DNA of 64,000 bases from Deinococcus sp. YIM 77859 (lineage in GTDB: Bacteria > Deinococcota > Deinococci > Deinococcales > Deinococcaceae), in NCBI RefSeq assembly GCF_000745175.1, contig NZ_JQNI01000002.1, positions 411,001 to 475,000 on the forward strand, written 5' to 3'. Both the position numbers and the translations under genes were made by a program. Below, piece by piece: positions 1-16,466 of the stretch. How positions within the stretch are numbered: position 1 is the stretch's first letter; the number at the start of each line of letters is the position of its first letter. The notes under the pieces were generated by a model. It did no database searches and was not told the origin of the DNA. It saw only the letters and a list, made by a program, of their open reading frames with translations.

Positions 1-912
1 CGCAGCTTTGTTCGGCGCAAAACCCGCGTGGTGGAGGCCGTGAGGGGCGTCTCCTTTGACCTCCAGCCCGGCGAGATGGTGGGCTTTTTGGGCCCCAACG
101 GGGCAGGCAAGACAACCACCCTCAAGATGCTTTCCGGTCTGCTGCACCCCTCGGGCGGGGAGGTGCGGGTGGCCGGTTTCGAGCCGCGGCGCCGCCAAAG
201 CGAATTCCTGCGGCGCATCACCCTGGTGATGGGGCAAAAACAGCAGCTGCTGTGGGACCTCCCCGCCCTCGACTCCTTTCTGGTCAACCAGGCCATCTAC
301 GAGATTCCCGACGCACAGTACCGCGAGACCATGCGTGAATTCACCGAGGTGCTGGGCTTGGAGGGAATTCTCAAGAAGCAGGTCCGCAAGCTTTCGCTGG
401 GCGAGCGCATGAAATGCGAGCTGGCCGCCGCCCTGCTGCACCGCCCCCGCGTGCTGTTTCTCGATGAGCCCACGATTGGCCTGGACGTCAACATGCAAGA
501 AAGCGTGCGGGCCTTTATCCGTGAGTACAACGCCCGCTACGGGGCCACCGTCATCCTAACCAGCCACTACATGGCCGACGTGACCGCCCTGGCTCGGCGC
601 ATCCTCGTGATCGACCAGGGCCAACTGGTCTTTGATGGCGACCTGGCTCGGCTTGCCCTGCGCGGCGGCGGCGGCAAAACGATCCGGCTGCAACTGCGCC
701 AGCCCGTGACCCCGAGCGAACTCAGTGCCTACGGCAGCAACGTCAAGGTGGACGGGCTCAGCGCCGAACTCATCGTGCCCCGCGCGGAGGTGAGTGCGCG
801 CGCCGCCGGGCTGCTTGCTCACCTCGATGTCGCAGACCTCACAGTCGAGGATCCGCCCATCGAAACCGTGCTGGCAGAGCTCTTTGGGGGCAAGGAGGCC
901 GTGCGTGGCTAG
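1..912 (+). CDS. ABC-2 type exporter ATPase (5' end outside window)
   Basis: ATP-hydrolysing subunit of an ABC exporter; it would drive the two permeases that follow. The reading frame is open from base 1 and the first visible residues (RSFVRRKTRVVEAVRGVSF) already belong to the domain, so the true start lies upstream. Visible motifs are Walker A GPNGAGKTT, signature LSLGER and Walker B VLFLDEPTIGLD followed by the switch TSHYMAD. The C-terminal 80 residues form the regulatory extension usual in DrrA/NatA-type ATPases. Its last 8 bases overlap the GTG start of the next gene, so the three genes form one translationally coupled operon. The substrate cannot be read from sequence; relatives are annotated as drug, viologen or lipid exporters. 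Confidence 0.9.
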   Translation, partial: RSFVRRKTRVVEAVRGVSFDLQPGEMVGFLGPNGAGKTTTLKMLSGLLHPSGGEVRVAGFEPRRRQSEFLRRITLVMGQKQQLLWDLPALDSFLVNQAIYEIPDAQYRETMREFTEVLGLEGILKKQVRKLSLGERMKCELAAALLHRPRVLFLDEPTIGLDVNMQESVRAFIREYNARYGATVILTSHYMADVTALARRILVIDQGQLVFDGDLARLALRGGGGKTIRLQLRQPVTPSELSAYGSNVKVDGLSAELIVPRAEVSARAAGLLAHLDVADLTVEDPPIETVLAELFGGKEAVRG

Positions 913-1723
913 GGGCGCTGGAGCGGCGCTGTGGCGCAAGGCTCGGGTGCTGCTGGCCACCCGCTTTGCCGAAATGGTGGAGTACCGGGCCGAGGTGGTG
1001 ATCTGGATACTCTCCGGTACCCTCTCGCTGGTGATGATGCTGGTGTGGATGGCCCAGGCGGACGCCGCTCCCGGCGGGCAGGTGCGGGGCTACAGCGCCC
1101 CCGAGTTTGCCTCCTATTTCCTGAGCATCTGGCTGGTGAGCCAGGTCTTGGTGGTGTGGGTGGCCTGGGAGCTGGATTTCGAGGTCCGGCAGGGCACGCT
1201 TTCGCCCAAGCTGCTGCGGCCGATGGACCCCCTGTGGGGCCACTACGCCGCGCACCTCGCCGAACGGGTGGTGCGCCTTCCCCCGCTGCTGCTGTTGGTG
1301 GCCCTGTTCGCCTGGCTGTCCGGCGCAAGCCTAACCGCTGACCCCCTCGCCTATCTCGTGGCGTTGGGCCTCGCCTTTTTGGGCTTTAGCCTGCGCTTTC
1401 TGTATGAGTACACCATTGGTCTCCTGGCCTTTTGGACCGAATCAAGCACCTCCTTTCAGGAACTGATCTGGCTGGTGTACGCCGCCCTGGGCGGAATTTT
1501 TGCCCCACTGGCCTTTTATCCTCCGTGGGTGCAGCAGGTCGCGCTCTGGACGCCCTTTCCCTACATGCTGGGCCTGCCCGCGCAGCTTCTGGCGGGCAAG
1601 GCAACCCTGACCGACGCTGGGCGCGGCGCCCTGGTGCTGCTCGTGTGGTTGGTGATCTTTTGGGTGGTCCGGCTGGCCGTGTGGCGTGCGGGGTTACGGA
1701 AATACGGGGCGGTCGGAGCATGA
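905..1723 (+). CDS. ABC-2 family permease, first subunit
   Basis: Integral membrane subunit of the exporter, 272 residues with about six hydrophobic segments. It resembles the ABC2_membrane_6 (DUF990) family, whose members occur as paired permeases next to one ATPase, as here. The start is taken as GTG at 905 because it gives the 8-base overlap GTGGCTAG with the end of the ATPase; the same frame is open further upstream but there it is only a shadow of the ATPase gene. Its stop codon overlaps the ATG of the second permease (ATGA). The family assignment rests on layout and hydrophobicity pattern, so the substrate is unknown. Confidence 0.85.
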   Translation: MARGAGAALWRKARVLLATRFAEMVEYRAEVVIWILSGTLSLVMMLVWMAQADAAPGGQVRGYSAPEFASYFLSIWLVSQVLVVWVAWELDFEVRQGTLSPKLLRPMDPLWGHYAAHLAERVVRLPPLLLLVALFAWLSGASLTADPLAYLVALGLAFLGFSLRFLYEYTIGLLAFWTESSTSFQELIWLVYAALGGIFAPLAFYPPWVQQVALWTPFPYMLGLPAQLLAGKATLTDAGRGALVLLVWLVIFWVVRLAVWRAGLRKYGAVGA

Positions 1724-2505
1724 AGCTCCTCCGCTTGATCCGCATCTTTGTGGGGGCTACGCTCGCCGCCCAACTGGAATACCGCGCCAACTTTCTGGGC
1801 GCCGTCCTCGCCAGCCTGGGAGAAGCCGGTGTGGCCCTCTTGGGGCTTGCCGTCCTATTCGGACAACCAGGCACCACGAGCGTAGGGGGATGGTCTTTTC
1901 AGCAGGCCCTGTTGGTAACAGGCTTTTTTATGCTGACCGAAGGGGTCATCAGCGTCTTTATCCAGCCCAACATGAGCAAGATCGCCGAGGCCGTGCGCAC
2001 CGGCAGCATGGACTTTGTCCTGCTGAAGCCCATAGATGCCCAATTCAACGTCTCCACTCGGCATCTGAATGCACTGCGTGCAACTGATCTTTGTATAGGT
2101 GCGGCTCTCATCGTTTATGCTGCCTCCCAACTTGAGGTGACTTGGCCAGGAATCCTGCTCTCTGCCCTGCTCTATCTCTGCGCTGTTGTCATCGTGTACT
2201 GTATCTGGCTTGCGCTCTCGACCACTGCCTTCTGGTTTGTAAAGACCCAAAACGCTGCCGAGCTCTTTAACGGTGTCTTTGGTGCAGCCCGCTTTCCAGT
2301 CACAGCCTTTCCTTTGCCCATCCGTGCCCTGCTGACCTTTGTGGTGCCCGTGGCTTTTATCACCACTGTGCCGGCTCAGGCCATGACCGGTACCCTGCCG
2401 ACAGCACTGGCTGTGGCCGCGCCCGTGGTGGCAGGAGTTCTGCTGCTTCTGACGCGCCTCTTTTGGCTGAGGGCTTTGGCCAGCTATACCAGCGCGAGCA
2501 GCTAG
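1720..2505 (+). CDS. ABC-2 family permease, second subunit
   Basis: Second membrane subunit of the exporter, 261 residues with about six membrane segments, same family as its neighbour. The start ATG at 1720 overlaps the previous stop (ATGA). The motif [15 protein letters not shown] in the middle is typical of the DUF990-type permeases. The ending (LASYTSASS) looks like a natural C-terminus rather than a truncation. The stop codon is followed with no gap by the first repeat of CRISPR array 1, so there is no room for a separate terminator. The middle of the gene is lower in GC and uses codons such as TTT, CTT and TCT more than its neighbours do. Confidence 0.85.
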   Translation: MKLLRLIRIFVGATLAAQLEYRANFLGAVLASLGEAGVALLGLAVLFGQPGTTSVGGWSFQQALLVTGFFMLTEGVISVFIQPNMSKIAEAVRTGSMDFVLLKPIDAQFNVSTRHLNALRATDLCIGAALIVYAASQLEVTWPGILLSALLYLCAVVIVYCIWLALSTTAFWFVKTQNAAELFNGVFGAARFPVTAFPLPIRALLTFVVPVAFITTVPAQAMTGTLPTALAVAAPVVAGVLLLLTRLFWLRALASYTSASS

Positions 2506-5077
2506 GTTTCAATCCTCAGCCGCCCCGAAGGACGGCTGCAACGGTTCGAAGTCTCTTTCCATTAATCCGGCCGTAGGTTTCAATCCTCAGCCGCCCCGAA
2601 GGACGGCTGCAACATTGAATGGCCGAACGCACGACTTTAAGAAGATCTCGGTTTCAATCCTCAGCCGCCCCGAAGGACGGCTGCAACATGATTGGGTTCC
2701 CCAACTCGCGTTTAGGGTGTCAGGTTTCAATCCTCAGCCGCCCCGAAGGACGGCTGCAACCGGTCTGTCGTCCTTCCAGCCGGAGTACAACACCAGGTTT
2801 CAATCCTCAGCCGCCCCGAAGGACGGCTGCAACTTCTTCGTGGTTTTGGCCTCACCCTTCCCTCCGCCGACTTGTTTCAATCCTCAGCCGCCCCGAAGGA
2901 CGGCTGCAACCTTGTGGGAGTAGGTCACGTCGAGCTCCATAGGGCCGTTTCAATCCTCAGCCGCCCCGAAGGACGGCTGCAACGCCGTGCTTAGAGTGGA
3001 GTCATGCCGCAGGGTAAGGTTTCAATCCTCAGCCGCCCCGAAGGACGGCTGCAACGGTCCTGGTCGTGCACGAGCACCGCCTGGCGGTTGGTTTCAATCC
3101 TCAGCCGCCCCGAAGGACGGCTGCAACGCCTGGCTCCAGGTCACCGTCTCGTTGGCGATGGCCGTGTTTCAATCCTCAGCCGCCCCGAAGGACGGCTGCA
3201 ACAGGAGCTGCTCGGTCGGCAGGAACTCCGCTGAGCAGTTTCAATCCTCAGCCGCCCCGAAGGACGGCTGCAACGTCACCACGCCGCGCGATTCCGCCAC
3301 CGCGCCAGTTTCAATCCTCAGCCGCCCCGAAGGACGGCTGCAACGTCACCACGCCGCGCGATTCCGCCACCGCGCCAGTTTCAATCCTCAGCCGCCCCGA
3401 AGGACGGCTGCAACCCGAAGAACGGTTGCAACTGAGGCAGCCAGTAGCGTTTCAATCCTCAGCCGCCCCGAAGGACGGCTGCAACTCAACGAGGCGACGG
3501 AAGCCGGGGTGTAGTACTGATCGTTTCAATCCTCAGCCGCCCCGAAGGACGGCTGCAACTCCTCGCGGCGGACCAGGAGGTCCCCTGGCTCCTGGTTTCA
3601 ATCCTCAGCCGCCCCGAAGGACGGCTGCAACGTGGTGCTCGTGCCGTTCGTGGTGTGGTTGATGCTGTTTCAATCCTCAGCCGCCCCGAAGGACGGCTGC
3701 AACCAGCCGTCCAGCGAGGCGTGCACGAGCCGCCAGGTTTCAATCCTCAGCCGCCCCGAAGGACGGCTGCAACCAGCCGTCCAGCGAGGCGTGCACGAGC
3801 CGCCAGGTTTCAATCCTCAGCCGCCCCGAAGGACGGCTGCAACCAGGCGATGGGAGGAGCACGGGCATGATCGAGGTCGTTTCAATCCTCAGCCGCCCCG
3901 AAGGACGGCTGCAACTGGCTGATTCGCGCCTTCGGGCTCGCCGGGTACGAGTTTCAATCCTCAGCCGCCCCGAAGGACGGCTGCAACGTGGTGGACGGCG
4001 AGGGACGGGCCATGGTGGGCGCGGTTTCAATCCTCAGCCGCCCCGAAGGACGGCTGCAACCCGGCGAATCTTCACCTGATTCTCGTCGTAGACAATGGTT
4101 TCAATCCTCAGCCGCCCCGAAGGACGGCTGCAACTGGTGACATTTTTCTGAGCGCGCTCACGCAGGATGTTTCAATCCTCAGCCGCCCCGAAGGACGGCT
4201 GCAACGCACAGGCGCAGGCGCGGGCCGTCGAAACCAAAATGTTTCAATCCTCAGCCGCCCCGAAGGACGGCTGCAACGCGAGGTGGTTCAGCACCATCCA
4301 GGCTGGGTGATGCAGTTTCAATCCTCAGCCGCCCCGAAGGACGGCTGCAACCATGCAGGAGGCCCGCTGATGGCGCGCCGGACCAGCCTGTTTCAATCCT
4401 CAGCCGCCCCGAAGGACGGCTGCAACTTGTCGCCCGCGAGGTCCAGCTCCTCCTGTTGTTTCAATCCTCAGCCGCCCCGAAGGACGGCTGCAACCTGGGG
4501 AGAGGGTGCCCTACGGCAAGAAGTTCAGCGTTTCAATCCTCAGCCGCCCCGAAGGACGGCTGCAACACGGGCGTGGACGTGCTGAAGGCGGCGCAGGCGA
4601 GGGTTTCAATCCTCAGCCGCCCCGAAGGACGGCTGCAACGGGCGTTGTTCTTGGGTTCGTTGCTGCCAGATGTGGTTTCAATCCTCAGCCGCCCCGAAGG
4701 ACGGCTGCAACCACGCGCCTTTCTTTGTCCCCCTTACCGATGACGCGGTTTCAATCCTCAGCCGCCCCGAAGGACGGCTGCAACCCTGAGAATGCCCCGG
4801 GCAAAGAGCCACCGCAGCTGTTTCAATCCTCAGCCGCCCCGAAGGACGGCTGCAACGGGGCGTTGTTCTTGGGTTCGTTGCTGCCAGATGTGGTTTCAAT
4901 CCTCAGCCGCCCCGAAGGACGGCTGCAACACCCCAGCGCCCGCCCCACTCCCAGCCGCAGCGCTCGGTTTCAATCCTCAGCCGCCCCGAAGGACGGCTGC
5001 AACACACGGGCGCGACCAGGCGGTGCAGCCGGATGGTGCGGTTTCAATCCTCAGCCGCCCCGAAGGACGGCTGCAAC
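2506..5077 (-). CRISPR. CRISPR array 1: 36 repeats, 35 spacers
   Basis: Thirty-six copies of a 37-bp repeat with a period of 68-77 bp. On the minus strand each repeat begins GTTGCAGCC and ends ATTGAAAC, the 8-nt crRNA tag, so transcription runs right to left and the leader lies at 5078-5256. The repeat has stem arms CAGCCGTCC and GGGCGGCTG (one T-G pair) closed by TTCG. Newest spacers should be near 5040, oldest near 2543. Spacers 3275-3307 and 3345-3377 are identical, as are 3704-3736 and 3774-3806. Spacers 4640-4674 and 4857-4892 are the same except for one extra G. The spacer at 3415-3448 contains a degraded piece of the repeat. All 36 repeats appear intact, including the leader-distal one that abuts the permease stop codon. 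Confidence 0.98.
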
Positions 5078-5256
<179 letters not shown>

Positions 5257-5267
5257 AAACGGAGGCT

Positions 5268-9001
<3,734 letters not shown>

Positions 9002-9005
<4 letters not shown>

Positions 9006-9790
9006 CGCCCCACCGCCCGCACGCTCAGCAGGCCCCGCCCCACGCTGCCCTTGCCGCCCACCTGGAGGGTGGGAGGGGGCGTGAAGGCGGCCTCCCTCCG
9101 CAGCAGAAAGCTCGTCAGCAGGCTGGCGGCAGGCAGGGCTTCCTCGTACCACAGGGCACCGCTCGCCACGGTCTTGGTGTCCGGCTCCAGCCGGATGTGG
9201 GCCGTGACCTCGGTGGCGGTTTCGGTGAGGAAGCCGAACTCGTCGTCGTGCAGCAGGGCAAACCGTTCGGTGAGCTCTTCGCCCAGGCCGCTCAGCCCCG
9301 CGAGGGTTTGGGCCCACGCCCGCGCTCCCTCCGTCTCCTGCGCCGTGAGGTCGAGGTCCTCAAGGAGCACCTGCTCGCCCTGCACCAGGGTGCCCCCGGC
9401 CACCTGCGCCGTGCCCTCCTGGACGGCGGGCACCTCCGGAAGGCTGAGCGGGTGCCCCAGCGCCGCGAGGTCGCGCACGAGGCGACCCAGCACCAGCGGG
9501 CAGCTCGCGTAGGCAAAGGTGCCCCGGTACGACCGCACCGGCAGGCACAAGAGCCGGGCATCGGTGAAGGTGAGCTTTCCGGCGGCCTCCAGTGAGCCGA
9601 AAAGCTGCCGGGCCTCCTCGTCCTCGCGGCCGCCCCGCAGCACCCCCTTGAGGCTGCTCGCGGGCAGGATCGGAAAGCCGGTCGCCACCTCGCGGGCGAT
9701 CGGCAGGTCGATGACGCCCGCGCTGCTCTGGCCGGTGCCGCTGTGCACCGGGGTGATGGCCTGCCACATCAAAAGGTCGACTTGCATCAT
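9002..9790 (-). CDS. cmr4: Cmr4, backbone and target-RNA nuclease subunit
   Basis: 262-residue Cas7-family subunit that forms the helical backbone of the Cmr effector and cuts target RNA at 6-nt intervals. The signature stretch from SGTGQSSAGVIDLPI to ILPASSLKGVLRG is present. The aspartate in VIDLPI (residue 28) matches the catalytic Asp of characterised Cmr4 proteins, so target RNA cleavage should be intact. The glycine-rich loop GGKGSVGRGLL lies near the C-terminus. The start is placed at the ATG at 9790 because it makes the ATGA overlap with the cmr3 stop; a second Met follows directly and an upstream in-frame start lies inside cmr3. Confidence 0.93.
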
Positions 9791-10967
9791 TTCCACACTC
9801 CCCACAGCGCACAGCCGAAGCCGTCGCGCTGGTCATCTTGTTCGTCGCTCAGCGGTTTGAGCCAGGCATTCAGGAGGGCTTGGCGGTCAAACTGACCGTT
9901 GACCTCCAAGAAATAGACGCTCCCGGCGGGCACCGCCCAGCGCACGGCCTTGGGCTGCCCTGTATGCAGGTTCCAGCCGCTCACCGGAATGCGGCGGCCC
10001 ACGGCGGCCCCCACGAGGTGAACGTCCCCCGACATCAGTTCGCGGATGCCGGCGGGCAACCCGCTGCCGTCGTGCCTCCGCGCCTCCTCCTGGCTCAGCC
10101 CCAGCCAGCCGGGTTTCCAGCCCCCGGCAAAGAGGGCCGGGCTGGTGAGCACGAAGAACAGCCGGGTGTGTTTTGAGTCCGCCAGAGCGTCCCGCACCGC
10201 CCCGAACTGCCCCAGGTTGGGCCACTGGTCCCGGTTGCCGCGGTCTTGCAGGGCCACCGGCCGCCGTTCGCCGCCCAGGTGCCCCAGCGGGGCCAGGTCC
10301 CCCCCAAGGTCCGTCTTCACCCGCAGGGTCCAGCGGTGGTAGGCCCCCTTCCGGCGCTCCTCGAAGCTGCGGTAGCTCACCGTGAACAGCCGCCCTTCGT
10401 CGCCGGTGCCGGTCTCGCTGTTCATGGCGACGTGGGTGCGTTCTTCCAGGGGCGGGCCGGAGATGTTCTCCAGCCCCTCCGGGACGCGGCCCAGGAGCCA
10501 GTCCTGCATGGCGTCCTGCGGCCAGTAGCTGTAGCCACCGTCAGGCTTGAAGGCGTCGCCGGGTTCGTTTCCGTCGCGGTCTTGCAGCAGCAGGGGCCGC
10601 AGCCCCTTGGGCAGGTCGGTGCCCTCACCGGGGCGCGGCTCAGCGGGCAGGGCGCGGTAGATCTGTCCGCTCTTGTCCACCACCGCGTTGAGCGGCGCGG
10701 GAAACATGAACCTGTCGTCCCGCAGGGGCAGCGCTCGGATGGGCGTGGCGTGCAGATCCCGCAGGGCGCGGCGCAGGGCTTCGTCGCTCAGGCCGCGCCA
10801 GTTCAGGCCCCGGCCCTCGCCCATCTGGGTGCGCACGAATCCCGCCAGGGTGTGCGGCAGCGGCAGTGGCAGGCTCTGGGCCCGCGACTCTTCGCCGCCG
10901 CTCGCAAAGGGCCGCCCGTCGCGCAGCAGCAGGGGAGAGAGGGGCTGAAGTTCGAGGATGGTGTCAC

Positions 10968-10971
<4 letters not shown>
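9787..10971 (-). CDS. cmr3: Cmr3, Cas5-like subunit of the type III-B complex
   Basis: 394-residue Cas5-type RAMP protein that together with Cas10 caps the crRNA 5' end and grips the repeat-derived tag. The family opening LQPLSPLLLRDGRPF is seen at residues 7-22, followed by LPLPLPHTLAGFVRTQMGEG. The C-terminus has the sequence FGCALWGVWK. The start is GTG at 10971, overlapping the cmr2 stop (GTGA). Nothing unusual was seen; length is in the normal range for the family. Confidence 0.92.
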
Positions 10972-12391
<1,420 letters not shown>

Positions 12392-12395
<4 letters not shown>

Positions 12396-13606
12396 AGCGA
12401 GACCTCCTGGAAACCCTGAGTCCGGGCGTACTGCACCAGAGCCTCACGCACCGGTCGGCCGTCCAGCGGTGGAATCTGCCTCAGCTCTTCGGGACTGAGG
12501 TTGATCTGCCGGGTCTTGACCTCACCCTGCCCCCTGAGTTCCACGCCGGGGCCGTCCCAAACATGGGGGCTGTCGAGCACCAGCACCAGCGGCACGTACT
12601 CGCCGCCGATGCGGGCCGCTTTGGTCACGACCGGTGACGCGAAGCGCTGCCGTCCCTCCCGGCTCCCCTGCAAGGTCTGATCGTCGGGTTCACCCTGCCC
12701 CTGAAAGTGAAAGATGATGGGCAGCCCCAGGTCGGCGCGGGGAAAGCCGCGCACCGGGTGAATGACCTGGTGGCCGTAGCGCCAGGTCAGGTCGCGCAGG
12801 GTGTCGGGTTCCGGGTACCGCGAGCGCCCCGGACGGTTGGATTGCTGACCCTTGTTGCGGGCAAAGTCCACGCCCTGCCGAAAATCGCGGTACACCGCCA
12901 CCGCTTCAGCCCAGGCCTGCACCGGGTTACGCTGCGGCTTTCCGATGAAATAATGGCCCGGTAAGGCGGTGAGCAGCTTCCCCGCCTTCTTGTGGTGCCG
13001 GGGAAACTGTGCTTCGGTCCCCACCAGTTCCAGGCTGCCGCAGCCCCGGCGGGTGCGCGCGCCAATGCCCCCGAACAGCACCCAGGCGTGCAGGGCAGTT
13101 TCGACCTCTGGGCGCAGCTCCGGCGGACAGGTGAGGTGCAAGGTAAAGGCGACGTTCTCCCGCGCTGTGGCGGGCATCTCTTCGGTTTTACCGTGTTTGA
13201 TGGTGCCCTGAAACGGGAACAGCGCGTAGGCCGGATACGCCCCGAAGTCGGTCGCCATCTTGCCGTTGCTGCGCCGCACGTGGCGAATCGGCTCGCAGTG
13301 CTGACCGGCGTCGGTGACTTCCACCGTTACCCGCACCCGGCCCGGCGTCTGGGCACTGCCCCAAATCCGTGACTCGGCCTCGTGCAGTTCCTGCGGCGTG
13401 GCGTACCCCGCCCCGGCGGTGGCCCGCCACCAGAAGCGCAGGTGGCCTCGCACGCTCGCGGCCCGCACCGGGTGCCGCTCGTCCACGTGGCGGGGTTCGG
13501 CACTCCCGCCAAACATGGGGGTGATGGTGCGCAGATGGACCGTGAGGGTGTCGGGTGCCGGGAGGGAGGGTAAGTCCGCTGGCAAGGGAGGAGCAGTTCT
13601 CGGCAT
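12392..13606 (-). CDS. cmr1: Cmr1, RAMP subunit of the type III-B complex
   Basis: First gene of the operon, about 404 residues, Cas7-like subunit at the tip of the Cmr filament. The family pattern LTVHLRTITPMFGGSAEP near the start and SVRGHLRFWWRATAG at about 55-70 are clear Cmr1 signatures. The glycine loop GGIGARTRRGCGSLEL is near residue 180. ATG at 13606 is preferred over the in-frame ATG at 13618 because GGAG lies seven bases upstream of it, while the longer form has no ribosome binding site; the difference is four residues. A candidate promoter lies about 95-120 bp upstream. Confidence 0.92.
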
Positions 13607-13710
13607 CAGGTTCTCCATGGAGGTACGGCGGCCTCCGGTGTCGAAGAGGGTTCCGGGAGACAGAGAGACAGGCCATGCCGGAGCAGGGCAGGCTGAGTTT
13701 GTTGGCAGGC

Positions 13711-13739
13711 ATGCTAAAGCCCGCAGAACCGTGAGGCAA
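13711..13739 (-). promoter_or_regulatory. Candidate promoter of the cmr operon
   Basis: On the minus strand TTGCCT (13739-13734) and TAGCAT (13716-13711) are separated by 17 bp. This would give an untranslated leader of about 85-95 bases before cmr1. It is the only well-spaced pair seen between the cmr operon and the divergent ene-reductase gene, and no other start signal is visible among the eight tightly overlapping genes. Confidence 0.45.
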
Positions 13740-13806
13740 TCAACTTTGCAGCGGAGGTTGGGTTCGCCATCTCGCCTACAGGCCGCCGGCCATGAAGAGG
13801 AGTGAT

Positions 13807-13836
13807 TTGGTGGCGGGTCCGGCTGGCCGCTACATT
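13807..13836 (+). promoter_or_regulatory. Candidate leaderless promoter of the ene-reductase gene
   Basis: TTGGTG (13807-13812), 18 bp, then TACATT (13831-13836), with the ATG at 13843 only six bases downstream. There is no ribosome binding site, so the transcript probably starts at or near the ATG. Confidence 0.45.
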
Positions 13837-13842
13837 CTGCCC

Positions 13843-14952
13843 ATGACCCAGCCTGCCTCTGTTGCCCCGGCCGAGGGCGTGCCGCAGCCCCTCCTGCTGA
13901 CGCCGCTGAAGCTGCGTAGCCTCACCCTGCCCAACCGCATCGTGGTGTCACCGATGTGTATGTACAGCTCGCGCAACGGGCTGGCGAATGACTTTCACCT
14001 TGTTCACCTGGGACAGTTCGCGCTTGGCGGTGCAGGCCTGATCTTGACCGAGGCGACCGCCGTCTCACCCGAAGGCCGCATCAGCCCTGAAGACCTCGGC
14101 CTGTGGAGTGATGAGCAGATCGTGCCGCTGGGGCACATCACCGACTTCGTTCACCGCTACGGCGGTCTGATCGGCGTGCAGCTCGCGCATGCGGGGCGCA
14201 AGGCGAGCACCTATGCACCCTGGCGCGGGCGGGGCGCCGTGCCCGCCGAGGCCGGTGGCTGGCAGGTGATCGGGCCTACCGAGGCTCCGTTTCACCCGTC
14301 CTACCCGCAGCCGATGGCCATGACAGTTCAGGACATCGCGCGGGTAACGGCCGACTTTGCGGCCGCAGCGCGCCGGGCCTTGATGGCGGGCTTCGACGTG
14401 GTGGAGATCCACGCCGCGCACGGCTACCTGCTGCACCAGTTCCTTTCGCCGCTCGCCAATACCCGCACCGACGAGTACGGCGGCTCCTTTGAGCATCGGG
14501 TGCGCCTCTTGCTCGAGGTGGTGCGGGCGGTGCGGGCGGTCTGGCCTCTGCACCTGCCGCTTTTTGTGCGGGTCAGCGCCACCGACTGGGCCGAGGGGGG
14601 CTGGGACATCGAGCAGACGGTGCGGCTCGCGGGGTTGCTGCGCTTTGAAGGCGTGGACGTCCTTGACGTGAGCAGCGGCGGCCTCACGCCCCAGCAACAC
14701 ATCACGGCGACTCCGCTCTATCAGGTGCCCTTTGCCGGTCGGGTCAAGGCTGAGGTCCCTGATCTGCACGTGATGGCGGTTGGCCTGATCGACACGCCGC
14801 TGAAAGCAGAGCAGGTGCTGGGGCAGGGCTCGGCTGATCTCATTGCCCTGGGCCGGGCCTTTTTGCGCGACCCCCACTGGCCCCAGCGTGCTGCTCGCGA
14901 GCTGGGCTTGTCTCCGGCGCTTCCGGACGTGTACGCACGAGCGGGGTGGTAG
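13843..14952 (+). CDS. Old yellow enzyme family NADH:flavin oxidoreductase (YqjM-like)
   Basis: FMN-dependent ene-reductase that reduces activated C=C bonds of enones or nitro compounds, 369 residues. A TIM barrel with family motifs: LKLRSLTLPNRIVVSPMCMY at the start, QLAHAGRKAS (ligand-binding HAGRKA), EIHAAHGYLLHQFLSP with the conserved HxxH-type segment, TRTDEYGGS, and the FMN phosphate loop ALGRAFLRDP near the end. The Cys in SPMCMYS is typical of the YqjM subgroup. The upstream in-frame start at 13792 is less likely because the TACATT box lies six bases before 13843. It is divergent from the cmr operon and is probably unrelated to defence. Confidence 0.93.
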   Translation: MTQPASVAPAEGVPQPLLLTPLKLRSLTLPNRIVVSPMCMYSSRNGLANDFHLVHLGQFALGGAGLILTEATAVSPEGRISPEDLGLWSDEQIVPLGHITDFVHRYGGLIGVQLAHAGRKASTYAPWRGRGAVPAEAGGWQVIGPTEAPFHPSYPQPMAMTVQDIARVTADFAAAARRALMAGFDVVEIHAAHGYLLHQFLSPLANTRTDEYGGSFEHRVRLLLEVVRAVRAVWPLHLPLFVRVSATDWAEGGWDIEQTVRLAGLLRFEGVDVLDVSSGGLTPQQHITATPLYQVPFAGRVKAEVPDLHVMAVGLIDTPLKAEQVLGQGSADLIALGRAFLRDPHWPQRAARELGLSPALPDVYARAGW

Positions 14953-14981
14953 GGCCTTGGGGGAAGCGGAGGGAGCTTCGC

Positions 14982-15710
<729 letters not shown>

Positions 15711-15770
15711 GCGGGGTACTGTAGCGCACGCGGTGACCGCTCGCAGGACAGCCTGCCTGTGGCCAGGCGC

Positions 15771-15776
15771 TAGCAT
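15771..15776 (+). promoter_or_regulatory. -10 box of a leaderless transcript (CRP/FNR gene)
   Basis: TAGCAT, seven bases before the ATG at 15784, with no ribosome binding site between them. Confidence 0.5.
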
Positions 15777-15783
15777 CAGCGCG

Positions 15784-16466
15784 ATGGCGCGCCTGGATGA
15801 TTTGAAACGCTCCCCCCTGTTCCGGAATGTGCCTGAGGACGCGGTCCGCGAGGCGCTAGGCGTGGTGGTGGAACGGACGTTTGGGCCCGGTGAACGGGTG
15901 GTCGAGCAGGACGCCGAAGGAGAGGCGCTGCACCTGATCACCGCGGGCGTCGTCCGTGTCAGCCGCGTCAGCCTGGGCAACCGCGAGCGGGTCCTGGGTG
16001 ACATCTACGCGCCCGGTGTGGTGGGTGAGACCGCGGTGCTGGCCGGTCAGGAGCGCAGCGCCTCCGTCACGGCGCTGGGCGAGGTCCGCACGTTGATGCT
16101 GCACCGCGCGCACTTCGAAGTGATTTTGCGCCGACATCCGGGCGTGCTGTGGAACCTGGCCGAAATGCTGGCCCGGCGCGTCACCCTGCTCAATGACGAG
16201 CTCATCGCCTTTGGTCAGAACACTGAGGCGGCCCTCGGCCACGTCTTTTCGAACCTCTACCGCCAGCGCCTGGCCGCGGGGGTGCCTCAGCCGGAGGTGC
16301 TCCCGCTGAGCCCTTCGGACATCATGTTGCGCACAAGCAGCAGCCGCGAAACGGTGACCCGAGTTTTGCGGCGGCTGGAGGCGCAAAAGGTTCTGGAAGT
16401 CCGGCCCCAGACGGTCACGCTTCTTGATCCTTCCGCGCTGGAAGCCACCTTGATCGAGGAGGCGGA

